Below are positions 1 to 8,629 of a stretch of 64,000 bases of DNA, piece after piece (position 1 is the stretch's first letter; every line of letters starts with the position of its first letter). Made by a program: the position numbers and the translations under genes. The stretch comes from Gordonia sediminis (GTDB lineage Bacteria > Actinomycetota > Actinomycetes > Mycobacteriales > Mycobacteriaceae). The stretch lies in contig RZUM01000008.1 in NCBI GenBank assembly GCA_004193205.1, positions 124,001-188,000 on the forward strand, given 5' to 3'. Below the pieces are notes generated by a model. That model ran no database searches. It saw only the letters and a list, made by a program, of their open reading frames with translations, and had not been told where the DNA came from.

Positions 1-1
1 A

Positions 2-463
2 CAGTTGCAGGCCATCCGCATCCGTGCGGTCTACCAGTCGATGACCGGCAAGCAGCTCGCGGCGCTGCGCGGACCCAAGTACGACTTCGATCCGCGATTC
101 GTCCCCAAGGGCACTGCTCCTGAGCTGGTCGCGGTCCAGGCCGCCATCAGCCGCATCGGCGATCCATATGTCTGGGGCGCCACGGGGCCGAACTCCTTCG
201 ATTGCTCGGGTCTGATGGTGTGGGCCTACCGACAGGCCGGTCGGACCCTGCCGCGGTCCAGCGAGGCGCAGAACGGCGCCGGACAACCCGTGGACCGCAA
301 GGATCTGCGCCCCGGCGACCTGATCATCTATTACCCTGACGCCCACCATGTCGGCATGTATGTCGGTGACGGTTATGTCATCCACGCGTCCACCTTCGGG
401 GTCCCGGTCAAGGTCGTGCCGGTCGACGAGGCGGGACCCTACAACACGGCGCGCCGGTACTGA
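2..463 (+). CDS. NlpC/P60 peptidoglycan endopeptidase, C-terminal part (cut by window start)
   Basis: This is the C-terminal catalytic domain of a secreted NlpC/P60 cell-wall hydrolase, which cuts the D-Glu/meso-DAP bond in peptide stems. The reading frame is open to the window edge, so the true start and any signal peptide lie outside. The nucleophile cysteine sits in DCSGLMVWAY (codons near 199-230), followed by the HHVGMYVG histidine and a third polar position, His, in YVIHAST. The catalytic domain looks complete. The gene lies just before pimB', which matches M. tuberculosis Rv2190c (RipC), so a RipC-type role is inferred from order. The family call is firm; the exact paralogue is not, because the N-terminus is missing. 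Confidence 0.88.
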   Translation, partial: QLQAIRIRAVYQSMTGKQLAALRGPKYDFDPRFVPKGTAPELVAVQAAISRIGDPYVWGATGPNSFDCSGLMVWAYRQAGRTLPRSSEAQNGAGQPVDRKDLRPGDLIIYYPDAHHVGMYVGDGYVIHASTFGVPVKVVPVDEAGPYNTARRY

Positions 464-493
464 GTCGGTGACGTGAGATCCTCGGGGGGCGGT

Positions 494-1873
494 GTGTCCC
501 GTCGATCCCGCAGATTCCTGATGGGCACCGCACTGCTCGTCGTGGCCGTGAACGCGGGGTGCACCACGGCGGCGCAGGCCCCGGTCGCGGAGTCGACCAG
601 CTCGTCGACCTCCCCGACGACGACCACGTCGGTCAACGTCTACGAACAACAGCGTGCGGCCGGCGCCCAGGCCGCGCTGGACGAACTCGGCACGGCCTTG
701 CTCGCCGGTGACACCGCACGACTGGACGCGGTGATCGACGCGGCCGCGTCGCCGGCGTTCCGGGCCGGCATGCACGTCGCGGCGCTGAACCTGTCGGGCG
801 GTGCACAGAACCCCGACCCGCTGCGGCTCAAGGAGTTCCGGTACCAGCTCGCTCCCACCGAGGAGGCCGAGACGCTGCTGGGGCCGTCGTTGCAGAGCCG
901 TCTGGACGTGCAGGGCAGTTCGGACTCGTGGGTGGCACCGGTCGAACTGCACTACGCGCTCGGCGGTTCGTCGACACCCGGGATCGACGAATCCGAGGTG
1001 GTGGTGCCCACCCAGCTGGTGATGGCCCGCTACGCCGATTCCTGGAAGGTCATCGGCGATATGCGGGCGATCGGCGGTACCGCGGGCCCCACCCAACTGT
1101 GGGATCTGCCCGGCCTCGCGGTCGACGACGTCACCACTGCCGGCGGGGAGTCGGTCGTGGCGTCGTACCCGGGCACCGGGGACGTCGCGACCCGGCTGGG
1201 TGACCAGCTGCCCGGCGCGATCGACGCGGTCACGCGATTCTGGGGTGCCGAGTGGCCCCGACGGGCAGTCGTGGTGGCGACGGCGCGTGCCGAGGACTTC
1301 GAGGCCCTCGCGCACAGCGCCGCCGACATCTCCGGGGCTGCGGCGGCCACCGTGTTCACGCGTGTCGACACCACGGCACACGAAGCGGTGGGACAACGGG
1401 TCATCCTGACCCCGGCCGCGCGGGAGTTCCCGACGCCGGTACTCGGGGTGGTGCTGCGACACGAGTTGACGCATGTCGCGATGCGGGCCGACACGTCGCC
1501 GGGCGCTCCGCTCTGGATCACGGAGGGAGTGCCAGAATACGTGGGACGCAAGGGGACCTACACGCGGTTCGCCGACGCGGCCCCGGATCTCGCCGAACAG
1601 GTCCGATCCGGTGCGGTCCCCGCCGACCTCCCGACCGACGGGGACTTCGCGATGGACACCGCGCGGGCCACCGTGGCCTACCAGTCGGCCTGGTCGGTGG
1701 CCGCCTACGTCGCCGAGCGGTTCGGCGCGGACGGACTCAAGGAGCTGTATATGGGTGTTGCCGGCACCGACGACCCGGCCCGCCAGGACGCCGCGATCAA
1801 AACCGCCATCGGACTCTCGCGGGCGCAACTGGTCGCGGACTGGCGACGATGGCTGACCGAGCAGGTACGATGA
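494..1873 (+). CDS. Putative lipoprotein with gluzincin-type HExxH metallopeptidase motif
   Basis: This encodes a protein of about 459 residues with a basic, hydrophobic N-terminus ending in VNAGC, a plausible but atypical lipobox (Asn at -3), then a Ser/Thr-rich linker. Near the middle lies HELTH (codons 1460-1474), followed 17 residues later by WITEG. This HExxH...E spacing is typical of zinc gluzincins of the peptidase MA type, so a membrane-anchored zinc peptidase is inferred. I chose GTG 494, which has a G-rich stretch just upstream and puts the basic residues first; GTG 473 is an in-frame alternative. The stop overlaps the pimB' start, so the two are probably co-transcribed. It occupies the place of Rv2189c but is longer than that gene. 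The substrate is unknown. Confidence 0.75.
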   Translation: MSRRSRRFLMGTALLVVAVNAGCTTAAQAPVAESTSSSTSPTTTTSVNVYEQQRAAGAQAALDELGTALLAGDTARLDAVIDAAASPAFRAGMHVAALNLSGGAQNPDPLRLKEFRYQLAPTEEAETLLGPSLQSRLDVQGSSDSWVAPVELHYALGGSSTPGIDESEVVVPTQLVMARYADSWKVIGDMRAIGGTAGPTQLWDLPGLAVDDVTTAGGESVVASYPGTGDVATRLGDQLPGAIDAVTRFWGAEWPRRAVVVATARAEDFEALAHSAADISGAAAATVFTRVDTTAHEAVGQRVILTPAAREFPTPVLGVVLRHELTHVAMRADTSPGAPLWITEGVPEYVGRKGTYTRFADAAPDLAEQVRSGAVPADLPTDGDFAMDTARATVAYQSAWSVAAYVAERFGADGLKELYMGVAGTDDPARQDAAIKTAIGLSRAQLVADWRRWLTEQVR

Positions 1874-2991
1874 TGCACCGAACCCTGTTGATCACCAACG
1901 ACTTTCCACCGCGCCCCGGGGGCATCCAGTCCTATCTGCAGAATCTGGTCGACCGGCTACCCCCGGACGGTGTGATCGTCTACGCGCCGCGCTGGAAGGG
2001 TCACGAGGAGTTCGACGCCCGGGTGCCCTACACCGTGTACCGGCACCCGACGACGCTCATGCTGCCCACCCCGTTCGTCGCCCGCCGGGCCGCGAAGATC
2101 ATTCGCAAACACGAGATCTCGACGGTCTGGTTCGGCGCGGCCGCACCGCTGGCGGTGCTCGCCCCGACGATGCGTCGCGCCGGTGCCCACCGGGTGATCG
2201 CGAGTACGCACGGTCACGAGGTCGGCTGGTCGATGCTGCCGATCGCGCGACAGGTGCTGACGTTCATCGGAGCCCAGGTCGACGTCGTCACCTTCGTCAG
2301 CCGCTACACCCGCAGACGGTTCGCGGCCGCCTTCGGGGCGCAGGCCGCGCTGGAGTACCTGCCGCCGGGGGTGGACACCGACCGATTCCACCCGGATCCG
2401 CAGGCACGGCAATGCATTCGGGATCGACTCGGCCTCGGCGGGCGCCCGACGATCCTGTGCCTGTCGCGGCTGGTGCCGCGTAAGGGGCAGGACACACTGA
2501 TCCGCGCACTGCCGCTCATCCGCCGAGAAGTCGGCGACGTCGTGCTCGTCGTCGTCGGCGGTGGCCCCTACGCCGAGTCGCTGCACCGACTGGCCGAGCA
2601 GACCGGCGTGGAAAAGCACGTGGTGTTCACCGGCTCCGTGCCGGCATCCGAACTCCCGGCCTATCACAACGTCGCCGATGTGTTCGCGATGCCGGCCCGG
2701 ACCCGGGGGCGGGGACTGGACGTCGAAGGTCTCGGGATCGTCTACCTCGAAGCGTCGGCCACCGGTGTGCCGGTCGTCGCCGGGGCGTCGGGCGGGGCGC
2801 CGGAAACCGTCGTCGAGGGGGTCACCGGGACGGTGGTCGACGGCACCGACATCGACGCGGTCGCACTGGCGATCACCGCGATCCTCGCCGACCCGGCCGC
2901 GGCAGCCGAGATGGGCGCACGGGGCCGGGAACACGCCGTGCGGTCCTGGCAGTGGCGCGTCATGGGCGCACGGCTGCGTCAACTCCTGTGA
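1870..2991 (+). CDS. pimB: PimB', GDP-mannose-dependent phosphatidylinositol monomannoside mannosyltransferase (GT4)
   Basis: PimB' adds the second mannose to Ac1PIM1 on the cytoplasmic face of the membrane, the step leading to PIM2, lipomannan and lipoarabinomannan. The 373-residue protein begins with TNDFPPRPGGIQSYL and has ASTHGHEVGWSMLP, CLSRLVPRKGQD (the phosphate-binding R/K region) and EGLGIVYLEASATGVPVVAG, the EX7E-type nucleotide-sugar motif of GT-B retaining enzymes. These stretches closely match M. tuberculosis Rv2188c as I remember it. Two ATG codons (1870 and 1873) overlap the stop of the upstream gene, which implies translational coupling. The last codons lie inside a 16-bp tandem duplication. 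fadD15 follows convergently, as in mycobacteria. Confidence 0.93.
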   Translation: MMHRTLLITNDFPPRPGGIQSYLQNLVDRLPPDGVIVYAPRWKGHEEFDARVPYTVYRHPTTLMLPTPFVARRAAKIIRKHEISTVWFGAAAPLAVLAPTMRRAGAHRVIASTHGHEVGWSMLPIARQVLTFIGAQVDVVTFVSRYTRRRFAAAFGAQAALEYLPPGVDTDRFHPDPQARQCIRDRLGLGGRPTILCLSRLVPRKGQDTLIRALPLIRREVGDVVLVVVGGGPYAESLHRLAEQTGVEKHVVFTGSVPASELPAYHNVADVFAMPARTRGRGLDVEGLGIVYLEASATGVPVVAGASGGAPETVVEGVTGTVVDGTDIDAVALAITAILADPAAAAEMGARGREHAVRSWQWRVMGARLRQLL

Positions 2992-3018
2992 GGGTCAACT
3001 CCTGTGAGGGTCAACTCC
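2979..3018 (+). repeat. 16-bp tandem duplication across the pimB stop codon
   Basis: The unit TCAACTCCTGTGAGGG occurs at 2979-2994 and again at 2995-3010. A truncated third copy (TCAACTCC) starts at 3011, and a degenerate GGGTCAAC follows. The first copy contains the pimB TGA stop, so the duplication lengthens only the 3' spacer and not the protein. It looks like a replication-slippage product. Confidence 0.8.
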
Positions 3019-3046
3019 AGGGTCAACGCCTCCGGGTCGGCCGCGT

Positions 3047-4846
3047 TCACTTGGCGTAGAGGGCCTCGATGTCGCCGGCGAACTTGTCGACCACCACGTT
3101 GCGCTTCACCTTCAACGTCGGGGTCATCTCCCCGGTCTCCTCGGTGAAGTCGGCGGACAGGACGCGGAACTTCTTGATGGCCTCGGCCTTCGACACGGTC
3201 GTGTTGGCCTCGTCGATCGCTTCCTGCACCGCGGCGCGCAGATCCTCGTCGTCGGCGAGATCGGCGACGGTGGCCGACTCCTCCTTGTGGTGATGCTCCT
3301 TCCATCCGGAGAAGGTTTCCGGGTCGATGGTGATCAGCGCGCCGATGAACGGTTGGTGGTCACCGACCACGACGGCCTGCGAGACCAGGTAGTGCGCGCG
3401 GATCACGTCCTCGAGGCCGGCCGGCGAGACGTTCTTGCCGCCGGCGGTGACGATGAGTTCTTTCTTGCGTCCGACGATGCTGAGGAAGCCCTCGTCGTCG
3501 ATCCGCCCGAGATCGCCGGTGTGGAACCAGCCGTCCTTGATCGACGACGCGGTGGCGTCCGGGTTGTGCCAGTAGCCGCCGAACACCACCCGGCCCCGCA
3601 GCAACACCTCGCCGTCGTCGGCGATCCGTGCGCTGTTGCCCGGCAACGGCTTTCCGACGGTCCCGACCTTGACCGCACCTGGCGTGTTGACACCGAACGC
3701 GGCGGTCGTCTCGGTCAGTCCGTACCCCTCGTAGACCGGTATCCCGACACCCCGGAAGAAATGGCCGAGCCGGGTACCGAGCGGGGCCCCGCCGGAGACG
3801 GCCATCTCGCACTGACCGCCGAGTGCGGCGCGCAGCCGCCCGTACACGAGCCGGTCGAACACGGCGTGCTTGACCTTGAGGAGCAGACCGACCGACCCGC
3901 GCTCGGAGGCGATCGAATACTCGATCGCGGTGTCGGCGGCGGCGTCGAAGATGCGTCCCTTGCCGCCGTCGTGGGCCTGCTGCCGCGCCGTGTTGAACAC
4001 CTTCTCGAAGACCCGCGGCACCGACAGGATCAGTGACGGACGGAACGATGCGAACTCCGGTACCAGGGTTCGGGTGTCGGCCCAGTGCCCGACCTCGACC
4101 CCGGACTCGATGGCGATCAGCGTGATGGCGCGGGCCAGCACGTGGGCCAGCGGCAGGAACATCAGCATCCGCCGGCCCGGTCCCAGCATGGTGCGCATAT
4201 CGCTCTCGATCACGCCACGCACCTCCGACAGCATGTTGGCGTGGGTCAGCTCGCAGCCCTTCGGCCGCCCGGTGGTCCCCGAGGTGTAGATGAGCGTTGC
4301 GGGGTCGGCGGAGTGGAGGTTCGCCCGCCGCTTGACCACTTCGTCGTCGGACATCTCCGCGCCGGCCGAGGAGAGGCGGGCGAGCGCGCCGTCGTCGCCC
4401 GACATATCGATCTGGTACAGGCGTACCGACTCGAGGCCGTCGATGCCCTCGACGATGGCGCGGTGGGCGTCGTCCTCGACGATGATCGCGGTGGCGCCGG
4501 AATCCTTCATGATCCATTCGATCTGCGGCCCCGCCGACGAGTCGTAGATCGGCACCGTGATCGCTCCGGCGCACCAGATGGCGAAGTCGAGAAGGTTCCA
4601 CTCGAGGCGGGTGCGGGACAGCAACGCGACCCGGTCACCGGGTTCGATGCCCTCGGCGATGAGTCCCTTGGCCAGCGCGGTGATCTGGGCGGCGGTCTCG
4701 CCGGCCCGTACCGGCGCCCAGTCCGAGCCGATCTTGCGCCGGAACACGACTTTGTCGGGTTGGCGTTGGGCGATCCCGAAAAGGATATCCGTGCAGTTCT
4801 CGTCCTCGGAGATGGTGAAATGTGCGGGAACGTCGAACTCGCTCAT
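3047..4846 (-). CDS. fadD15: Long-chain acyl-CoA synthetase FadD15
   Basis: This AMP-dependent synthetase activates fatty acids to acyl-CoA through an acyl-adenylate. The 599-residue length matches M. tuberculosis FadD15. The P-loop-like AMP motif YTSGTTGRPKGCELTH, the A5 motif YEGYGLTETTA, TGDLGRIDDEGF and the C-terminal GRKKELIVTAGGKNVSP hinge are all visible. Start ATG 4846 is preceded by GAAGGG at a good distance; GTG 4855 and ATG 4852 are alternatives. The gene is convergent with pimB' and divergent from the SRPBCC gene at 4968. Its place among PIM/LAM genes suggests it supplies acyl chains for membrane lipid or PIM acylation, but that is inference. Confidence 0.93.
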   Translation of the reverse strand: MSEFDVPAHFTISEDENCTDILFGIAQRQPDKVVFRRKIGSDWAPVRAGETAAQITALAKGLIAEGIEPGDRVALLSRTRLEWNLLDFAIWCAGAITVPIYDSSAGPQIEWIMKDSGATAIIVEDDAHRAIVEGIDGLESVRLYQIDMSGDDGALARLSSAGAEMSDDEVVKRRANLHSADPATLIYTSGTTGRPKGCELTHANMLSEVRGVIESDMRTMLGPGRRMLMFLPLAHVLARAITLIAIESGVEVGHWADTRTLVPEFASFRPSLILSVPRVFEKVFNTARQQAHDGGKGRIFDAAADTAIEYSIASERGSVGLLLKVKHAVFDRLVYGRLRAALGGQCEMAVSGGAPLGTRLGHFFRGVGIPVYEGYGLTETTAAFGVNTPGAVKVGTVGKPLPGNSARIADDGEVLLRGRVVFGGYWHNPDATASSIKDGWFHTGDLGRIDDEGFLSIVGRKKELIVTAGGKNVSPAGLEDVIRAHYLVSQAVVVGDHQPFIGALITIDPETFSGWKEHHHKEESATVADLADDEDLRAAVQEAIDEANTTVSKAEAIKKFRVLSADFTEETGEMTPTLKVKRNVVVDKFAGDIEALYAK

Positions 4847-4967
4847 CTTCATCACCCTTCGCCGTGTCGGTTTTGTCCCTGATCGTATCGCTGACGCGGG
4901 TCGGGTCTCGGGGCACGTGGCCGATGTCCCTTACCGGGTTTCGATGGAATGTGTGAAGCTAGTGGGC

Positions 4968-5399
4968 GTGACGAGCATTCAGGTGGCCGATGAGACCTTC
5001 GTCGCCGCCGCACCGTCGATGGCGGCCGCCGTGGTCTCCGACCGGGCGAACTGGCGCCGCTGGTGGCCGGATCTGGGTCTGCGCGTGACCGAGGACCGTG
5101 GGGCGCAGGGGGTGCGATGGCAGGTCGGGGGACCGCTGACGGGCACGATGGAGATCTGGTGCGAGCCGGTGCTGGACGGATTCGTCCTGCATTACTTCCT
5201 GCACGCCGAGCCGACGGTCGAAGTGCCGGCGGCCCCCCAGGCACGCGCCGACCGGCTGACGGCCGAGAACCATCGCCGACGGGTCGCCGGCAAGGCGATG
5301 TCCTTCGAGGTCAAGGATCGTCTGGAGGCCGGACGTATGGTCGGGGGACCGGCGGTGGGTGCCGACGCCCTCGGCCAGACCGAGCGGGCGGAGATCTGA
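4968..5399 (+). CDS. SRPBCC-fold (polyketide cyclase/START-like) protein, Rv2186c-type
   Basis: This protein of about 143 residues begins TSIQVADETFVAAAP and continues with a WRRWWPDLGLRV block. That pattern matches small SRPBCC/polyketide-cyclase-like lipid-binding proteins in which an N-terminal strand is followed by a helix around a hydrophobic cavity. I chose GTG 4968 because the family fold starts there; GTG 4962, GTG 4953 and ATG 4944 are in frame upstream. Its stop overlaps the ATG of the next SRPBCC gene (TGATG), so both are made from one mRNA. In M. tuberculosis the same pair (Rv2186c-Rv2185c) lies beside fadD15, suggesting lipid handling. No catalytic residues can be named. Confidence 0.72.
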   Translation: MTSIQVADETFVAAAPSMAAAVVSDRANWRRWWPDLGLRVTEDRGAQGVRWQVGGPLTGTMEIWCEPVLDGFVLHYFLHAEPTVEVPAAPQARADRLTAENHRRRVAGKAMSFEVKDRLEAGRMVGGPAVGADALGQTERAEI

Positions 5400-5836
5400 T
5401 GGCCGAACACACCGAACGCTCGATCGTCATCAATGCCGACCCGGACGCGATCATGGCCGTCATCGCCGACTTCCCGAACTACCCGGACTGGGTGTCGGCG
5501 GCCCGTGAAGTCGAGGTGACCGTGATGGGGTCGCACGGCCGCGCCCGCGAGGTGCGGTTCGTCCTCGACGCCGGCGTGCTGCAGGACACCTATGTGCTCT
5601 CCTATGAGTGGGATGTCGACGGACTCGCGGTTTCCTGGAGTCTGGTGAGCAGCGAGCTGCAGCGTGAGCAACGCGGGCGTTATGTTCTCTCGCAGCAGGT
5701 TCCGGGTTCCACCAAGGTCACCTACGAACTGACGGTCGACCCGCTCGTGCCAATGATCGGCCAGCTGAAACGGCGTGCGGAAAAGGCCATCACCGAGGCG
5801 GCGCTGCACGACCTGAAGAAGAGGGTCGAAGACTGA
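5399..5836 (+). CDS. SRPBCC-fold protein, Rv2185c-type
   Basis: This is a 145-residue protein of the polyketide cyclase/dehydrase (START-like) family. The N-terminal ERSIVINADPDAIMAVIADF and the central FPNYPDWVSAAREVEV are the usual opening strand and helix signature. The C-terminal PMIGQLKRRAEKAI with DLKKRVED is the long closing helix, almost identical in pattern to M. tuberculosis Rv2185c. The ATG overlaps the previous stop. It probably binds a hydrophobic ligand; no enzyme activity can be assigned. The ArsA-like gene follows directly in the same operon. Confidence 0.82.
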   Translation: MAEHTERSIVINADPDAIMAVIADFPNYPDWVSAAREVEVTVMGSHGRAREVRFVLDAGVLQDTYVLSYEWDVDGLAVSWSLVSSELQREQRGRYVLSQQVPGSTKVTYELTVDPLVPMIGQLKRRAEKAITEAALHDLKKRVED

Positions 5837-5856
5837 TCGATCTCACGCCCCTGCAT

Positions 5857-7092
5857 GTGCTGATCGGGCCGGGTGGCGCCGGGGTCTCGGTGACCGCGGC
5901 CGCCGGCGCGCTCGGCGGTGTCCGTCGTCGCCGGACCGACCCGGCCGCCGGCCGCTCGCCCCTGAGCACCCCGGACCGCGACACCCTGCTGGTCACCGTC
6001 GACCGTTTGTCGCCGACGGCCCGCATGCTCGGCGTCTTCCGGCATACCGACGAGCCCGTCGCGGTGTCCGCCGGTGTGCATCTACTGTCCCTGGATCGTC
6101 TCGCGCTACTCGAACGGACCTGGTCGGACTTCACCTTCGTCCTGGCGGACACGTTGAGCCGGTCGAAGGTGTCCCTGCCGGGGCTGGGTGCTCTGACCGA
6201 CATCGCTCCCGGGGAGATCGCGACACTTCCCGGCGTCGAGGACTTCTTGGTGCTGCGCCGCATCCGCGACGAGGCGGTCAGCGGAAGCTGGCGCAGGATC
6301 GTCGTCGACGCGTCCGGGCACGGTGACCCGTTCGAGTTCCTGCGTGCGTCCTCGGTGCTCAGCCAGTCCGTCAACCGGCTCTGGCCGCGACACCGCCGCC
6401 TCGCCGCGGCCGCCGAGCGCCCGGTGATGGCGCAGCTGACCGCGGCCGTCGACGCCATAGACCGCGACTGCCTCGACATCACCGAGCTGATGACCGATCC
6501 GCATACGGTGGCGTGCCATGTGGTGGTCGGCGCCGACGACCGCGCCGAGCGGCTGTTGCCGCATTTCCTGGCGGCCTCCGACGTGATGGGGCTGGCGGTG
6601 CGGTCGGTGATGCTCAACCACGGTGTCGGCGGCGGCGCCGGCGGGCCCGACGAGTGCGCGAATCGCGTCGGTCGGTTACGGTCGCTCGTAGAGGGGGACG
6701 ACTCCGAGGTGGAGATCAGCGAGATCCGACGTCTCGACGACCCGATCGACCGGGCCGCCCGGCTGCGCAAGCTGAGCGTCGTTCTCCCGTCGCCGAACGG
6801 ACACCGTCGTGGTTCGGGGGCGGCGCGGGTGACCGAGGTCCCCGGACCCGATCCCGGCACCGGACGGTCGCCGGTCTACCAGCTCACCTGGCGTCAACGT
6901 CTTCCCGACGCGGACGGCCTCGGGTTGGGGCGGTCCGGTGACGACCTGCTGGTCACCGTCGACGGCTTCCGCCATCCGGTGCGTCTGCCGTCGGTGCTGC
7001 GCCGGTGCGTCGTCGTCGACGCGGCCTGGGACGGTGCGGAGCTGTCGGTCCGCTTCGTGCCGGATCCGGACGTGTGGCCCAAGGGCCGATGA
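5857..7092 (+). CDS. ArsA/Get3-like protein with degenerate P-loop (Rv2184c-type)
   Basis: The protein of about 411 residues occupies the Rv2184c position. It starts with an ArsA/Get3-like strand-loop-helix, but the deviant Walker A (normally KGGxGKT/S) reads IGPGGAGVSVTAAAGAL. Both lysines are missing, so ordinary ATP hydrolysis is unlikely. The middle contains VVGADDRAERLLPHFLAASDVMGLAVR and the C-terminus YQLTWRQRLPDADGL followed by LSVRFVPDPDVWP, like the C-terminal small domain of bacterial ArsA-like proteins. The only standard start is GTG 5857, which trims the first strand. In-frame codons upstream to the previous stop include ATC and CTG but no ATG or GTG, so a non-standard start is possible. 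It is co-directional with the SRPBCC pair. Confidence 0.7.
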   Translation: MLIGPGGAGVSVTAAAGALGGVRRRRTDPAAGRSPLSTPDRDTLLVTVDRLSPTARMLGVFRHTDEPVAVSAGVHLLSLDRLALLERTWSDFTFVLADTLSRSKVSLPGLGALTDIAPGEIATLPGVEDFLVLRRIRDEAVSGSWRRIVVDASGHGDPFEFLRASSVLSQSVNRLWPRHRRLAAAAERPVMAQLTAAVDAIDRDCLDITELMTDPHTVACHVVVGADDRAERLLPHFLAASDVMGLAVRSVMLNHGVGGGAGGPDECANRVGRLRSLVEGDDSEVEISEIRRLDDPIDRAARLRKLSVVLPSPNGHRRGSGAARVTEVPGPDPGTGRSPVYQLTWRQRLPDADGLGLGRSGDDLLVTVDGFRHPVRLPSVLRRCVVVDAAWDGAELSVRFVPDPDVWPKGR

Positions 7093-7157
7093 CGGGCGGA
7101 TCTGGCCCGATCGGCGTCGCGTAGACTACCTGCGAGCCGGACAGGAGAACTGCCCAC

Positions 7158-7580
7158 ATGACCTCGGACGATACGAGTGGTCACGGTGACCAGCACACCC
7201 ATCGTCATACCCGCGGCGCGGGCCCCGATCCGATACGCGAGTTCCTGCTCGGGGTGGCCGGACAGATCGATCAACTCGCGGCACTGTTCGGCGGAACCCC
7301 CGGGCGCGCCGCGGCCGCGACCGGTCCCGGCGGCGGCGACGCCGCGTCGTTCGTCGACGTCACCGGCGAGATCACGTCGCTGCTCGCGGAGATCGGCGAT
7401 CTGCTGGCCCGCCTGATCGCGGCCCTCATCGCGGTGCTCGACGCAGTGGCCACGGCGCTGCGGTCGGCGCCTGCTCCGGGTCCCGATCCGGCGCAGCGCT
7501 ATCAGCCGATCGCGGTCCGCATCGACCCGACCGGCCGCCCGCCCGGTGCGCGGCACTATCAGCCCGAGGGTGAGATCTGA
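7158..7580 (+). CDS. Small conserved actinobacterial protein (Rv2183c-type), unknown function
   Basis: This is a 140-residue protein. A His-rich N-terminus (GHGDQHTHRHTRG) is followed by an Ala/Leu-rich amphipathic helix region (ITSLLAEIGDLLARLIAALIAVLDAVATAL) and a proline-rich tail. I see no catalytic motif. It may associate with membranes or form a helical bundle. A possible -10 hexamer TAGACT lies at 7122-7127 and an AGGAG ribosome binding site precedes ATG 7158, so it may have its own promoter. The stop meets the ATG of the glucokinase (TGATG). The call rests on position and helical character only. Confidence 0.65.
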   Translation: MTSDDTSGHGDQHTHRHTRGAGPDPIREFLLGVAGQIDQLAALFGGTPGRAAAATGPGGGDAASFVDVTGEITSLLAEIGDLLARLIAALIAVLDAVATALRSAPAPGPDPAQRYQPIAVRIDPTGRPPGARHYQPEGEI

Positions 7581-8557
7581 TGGGGGACTTGACTATCGGG
7601 ATCGACATCGGCGGCACCAGTGTGCGCGCCTCGGTGGTCGACGATCACGGCGTGATCCTGGACACATTGCGGGCGGCCACCCCGCCGACGACGGGCGCGC
7701 TCGAACACTGCCTGGATCGGCTGGTGGGTGAGCTGACCTCGCGCTGGGCGGCCAAGGCGGTGGGCCTGGCGATCGCCGGCTTCCTCACCCCCGACCGTCA
7801 GGTGATCCGTTTCGCCCCACACCTGCCGTGGCGCGAGGCGCGGGTGGCCGACGACATGACCGCCCGCATCGGGATTCCGGTCTTTCTCGAACACGATGCG
7901 AACTCCGCCGCGGTGGCCGAGTGGCGATTCGGTGCCGCGGCGCGCGGACGAAACTCGCTGGTGCTCGCGATCGGCACCGGGATCGGCGCGGGGCTGCTGC
8001 TCGACGGTGAGATCTACCGGGGCAGTTTCGGTGTCGCACCCGAACTCGGCCATCTCACGGTGGTGCCAGACGGGCGGCCCTGTTCCTGCGGCAAGCTCGG
8101 CTGCTGGGAGCGCTACTGCAGCGGTACCGCGCTGGTGGACACCGTGATCGAGCTGCTGGCCGACGGCGACTGGGGACGTAGCCAGCTCGCCGCCGATGTC
8201 GCCGCCGACCCGGGGTCGCTGACCGGTCGTCGGGTGGCCGGCGCGGCGGCCGACGGCGACGCCGTGGCGCTGGCCGCGTTCGCGCAGTTCGCGGCATCGC
8301 TGGGCCAGGGACTCGCGATGATCGCCGATATCTTCGATCCCGACCTGATCGTCCTGGCGGGTGGTGTCGGGGCCGCATCGGGGCTGTTCCTCGACGAGGC
8401 CCGCGAACACTACGCGCGGCTGGTGACCGGCTCCGGTCACCGCCAGCTCGCCCGGATCCGGGGGACCCAGCTCGGCGAGAGCGCCGGCGTGGTCGGCGCG
8501 GCAGAGGTTGCGCGGCAAGGCATCAGGGCGACGGCCACCGACACGTTACGCGGCTGA
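7580..8557 (+). CDS. glk: ROK-family glucokinase
   Basis: This 325-residue ROK-family sugar kinase phosphorylates glucose to glucose-6-phosphate. The N-terminal phosphate-binding motif is GIDIGGTSVRASVVD. The catalytic region has EHDANSAAVAEWRFG, followed by AIGTGIGAGLLLDGEIYRG. The ROK zinc site is CSCGKLGCWE, preceded by the conserved ELGH. A C-terminal ADIFDPDLIVLAGGVG adenosine motif completes the set. In Corynebacterium glutamicum a glucokinase gene also lies next to pimB'/plsC-type genes, which supports glk rather than another ROK kinase. Phosphoryl donor (ATP or polyphosphate) cannot be read with certainty. Confidence 0.88.
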   Translation: MGDLTIGIDIGGTSVRASVVDDHGVILDTLRAATPPTTGALEHCLDRLVGELTSRWAAKAVGLAIAGFLTPDRQVIRFAPHLPWREARVADDMTARIGIPVFLEHDANSAAVAEWRFGAAARGRNSLVLAIGTGIGAGLLLDGEIYRGSFGVAPELGHLTVVPDGRPCSCGKLGCWERYCSGTALVDTVIELLADGDWGRSQLAADVAADPGSLTGRRVAGAAADGDAVALAAFAQFAASLGQGLAMIADIFDPDLIVLAGGVGAASGLFLDEAREHYARLVTGSGHRQLARIRGTQLGESAGVVGAAEVARQGIRATATDTLRG

Positions 8558-8629
8558 ACCTGAGGCTGTGTATCGTTTCTGCGAGTAGGGTCGGGGGTTG
8601 GCGACGATCGACGAGGTGCGGAGTCTTCG

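Noticed and set aside
1957-2982. 341-residue open frame antisense to pimB'
   Set aside because: It is a shadow frame of high-GC codon bias; pimB' has clear family motifs.
4085-4882. Plus-strand open frame antisense to fadD15
   Set aside because: Low-complexity Gly/Arg/Asp composition; FadD15 is intact on the other strand.
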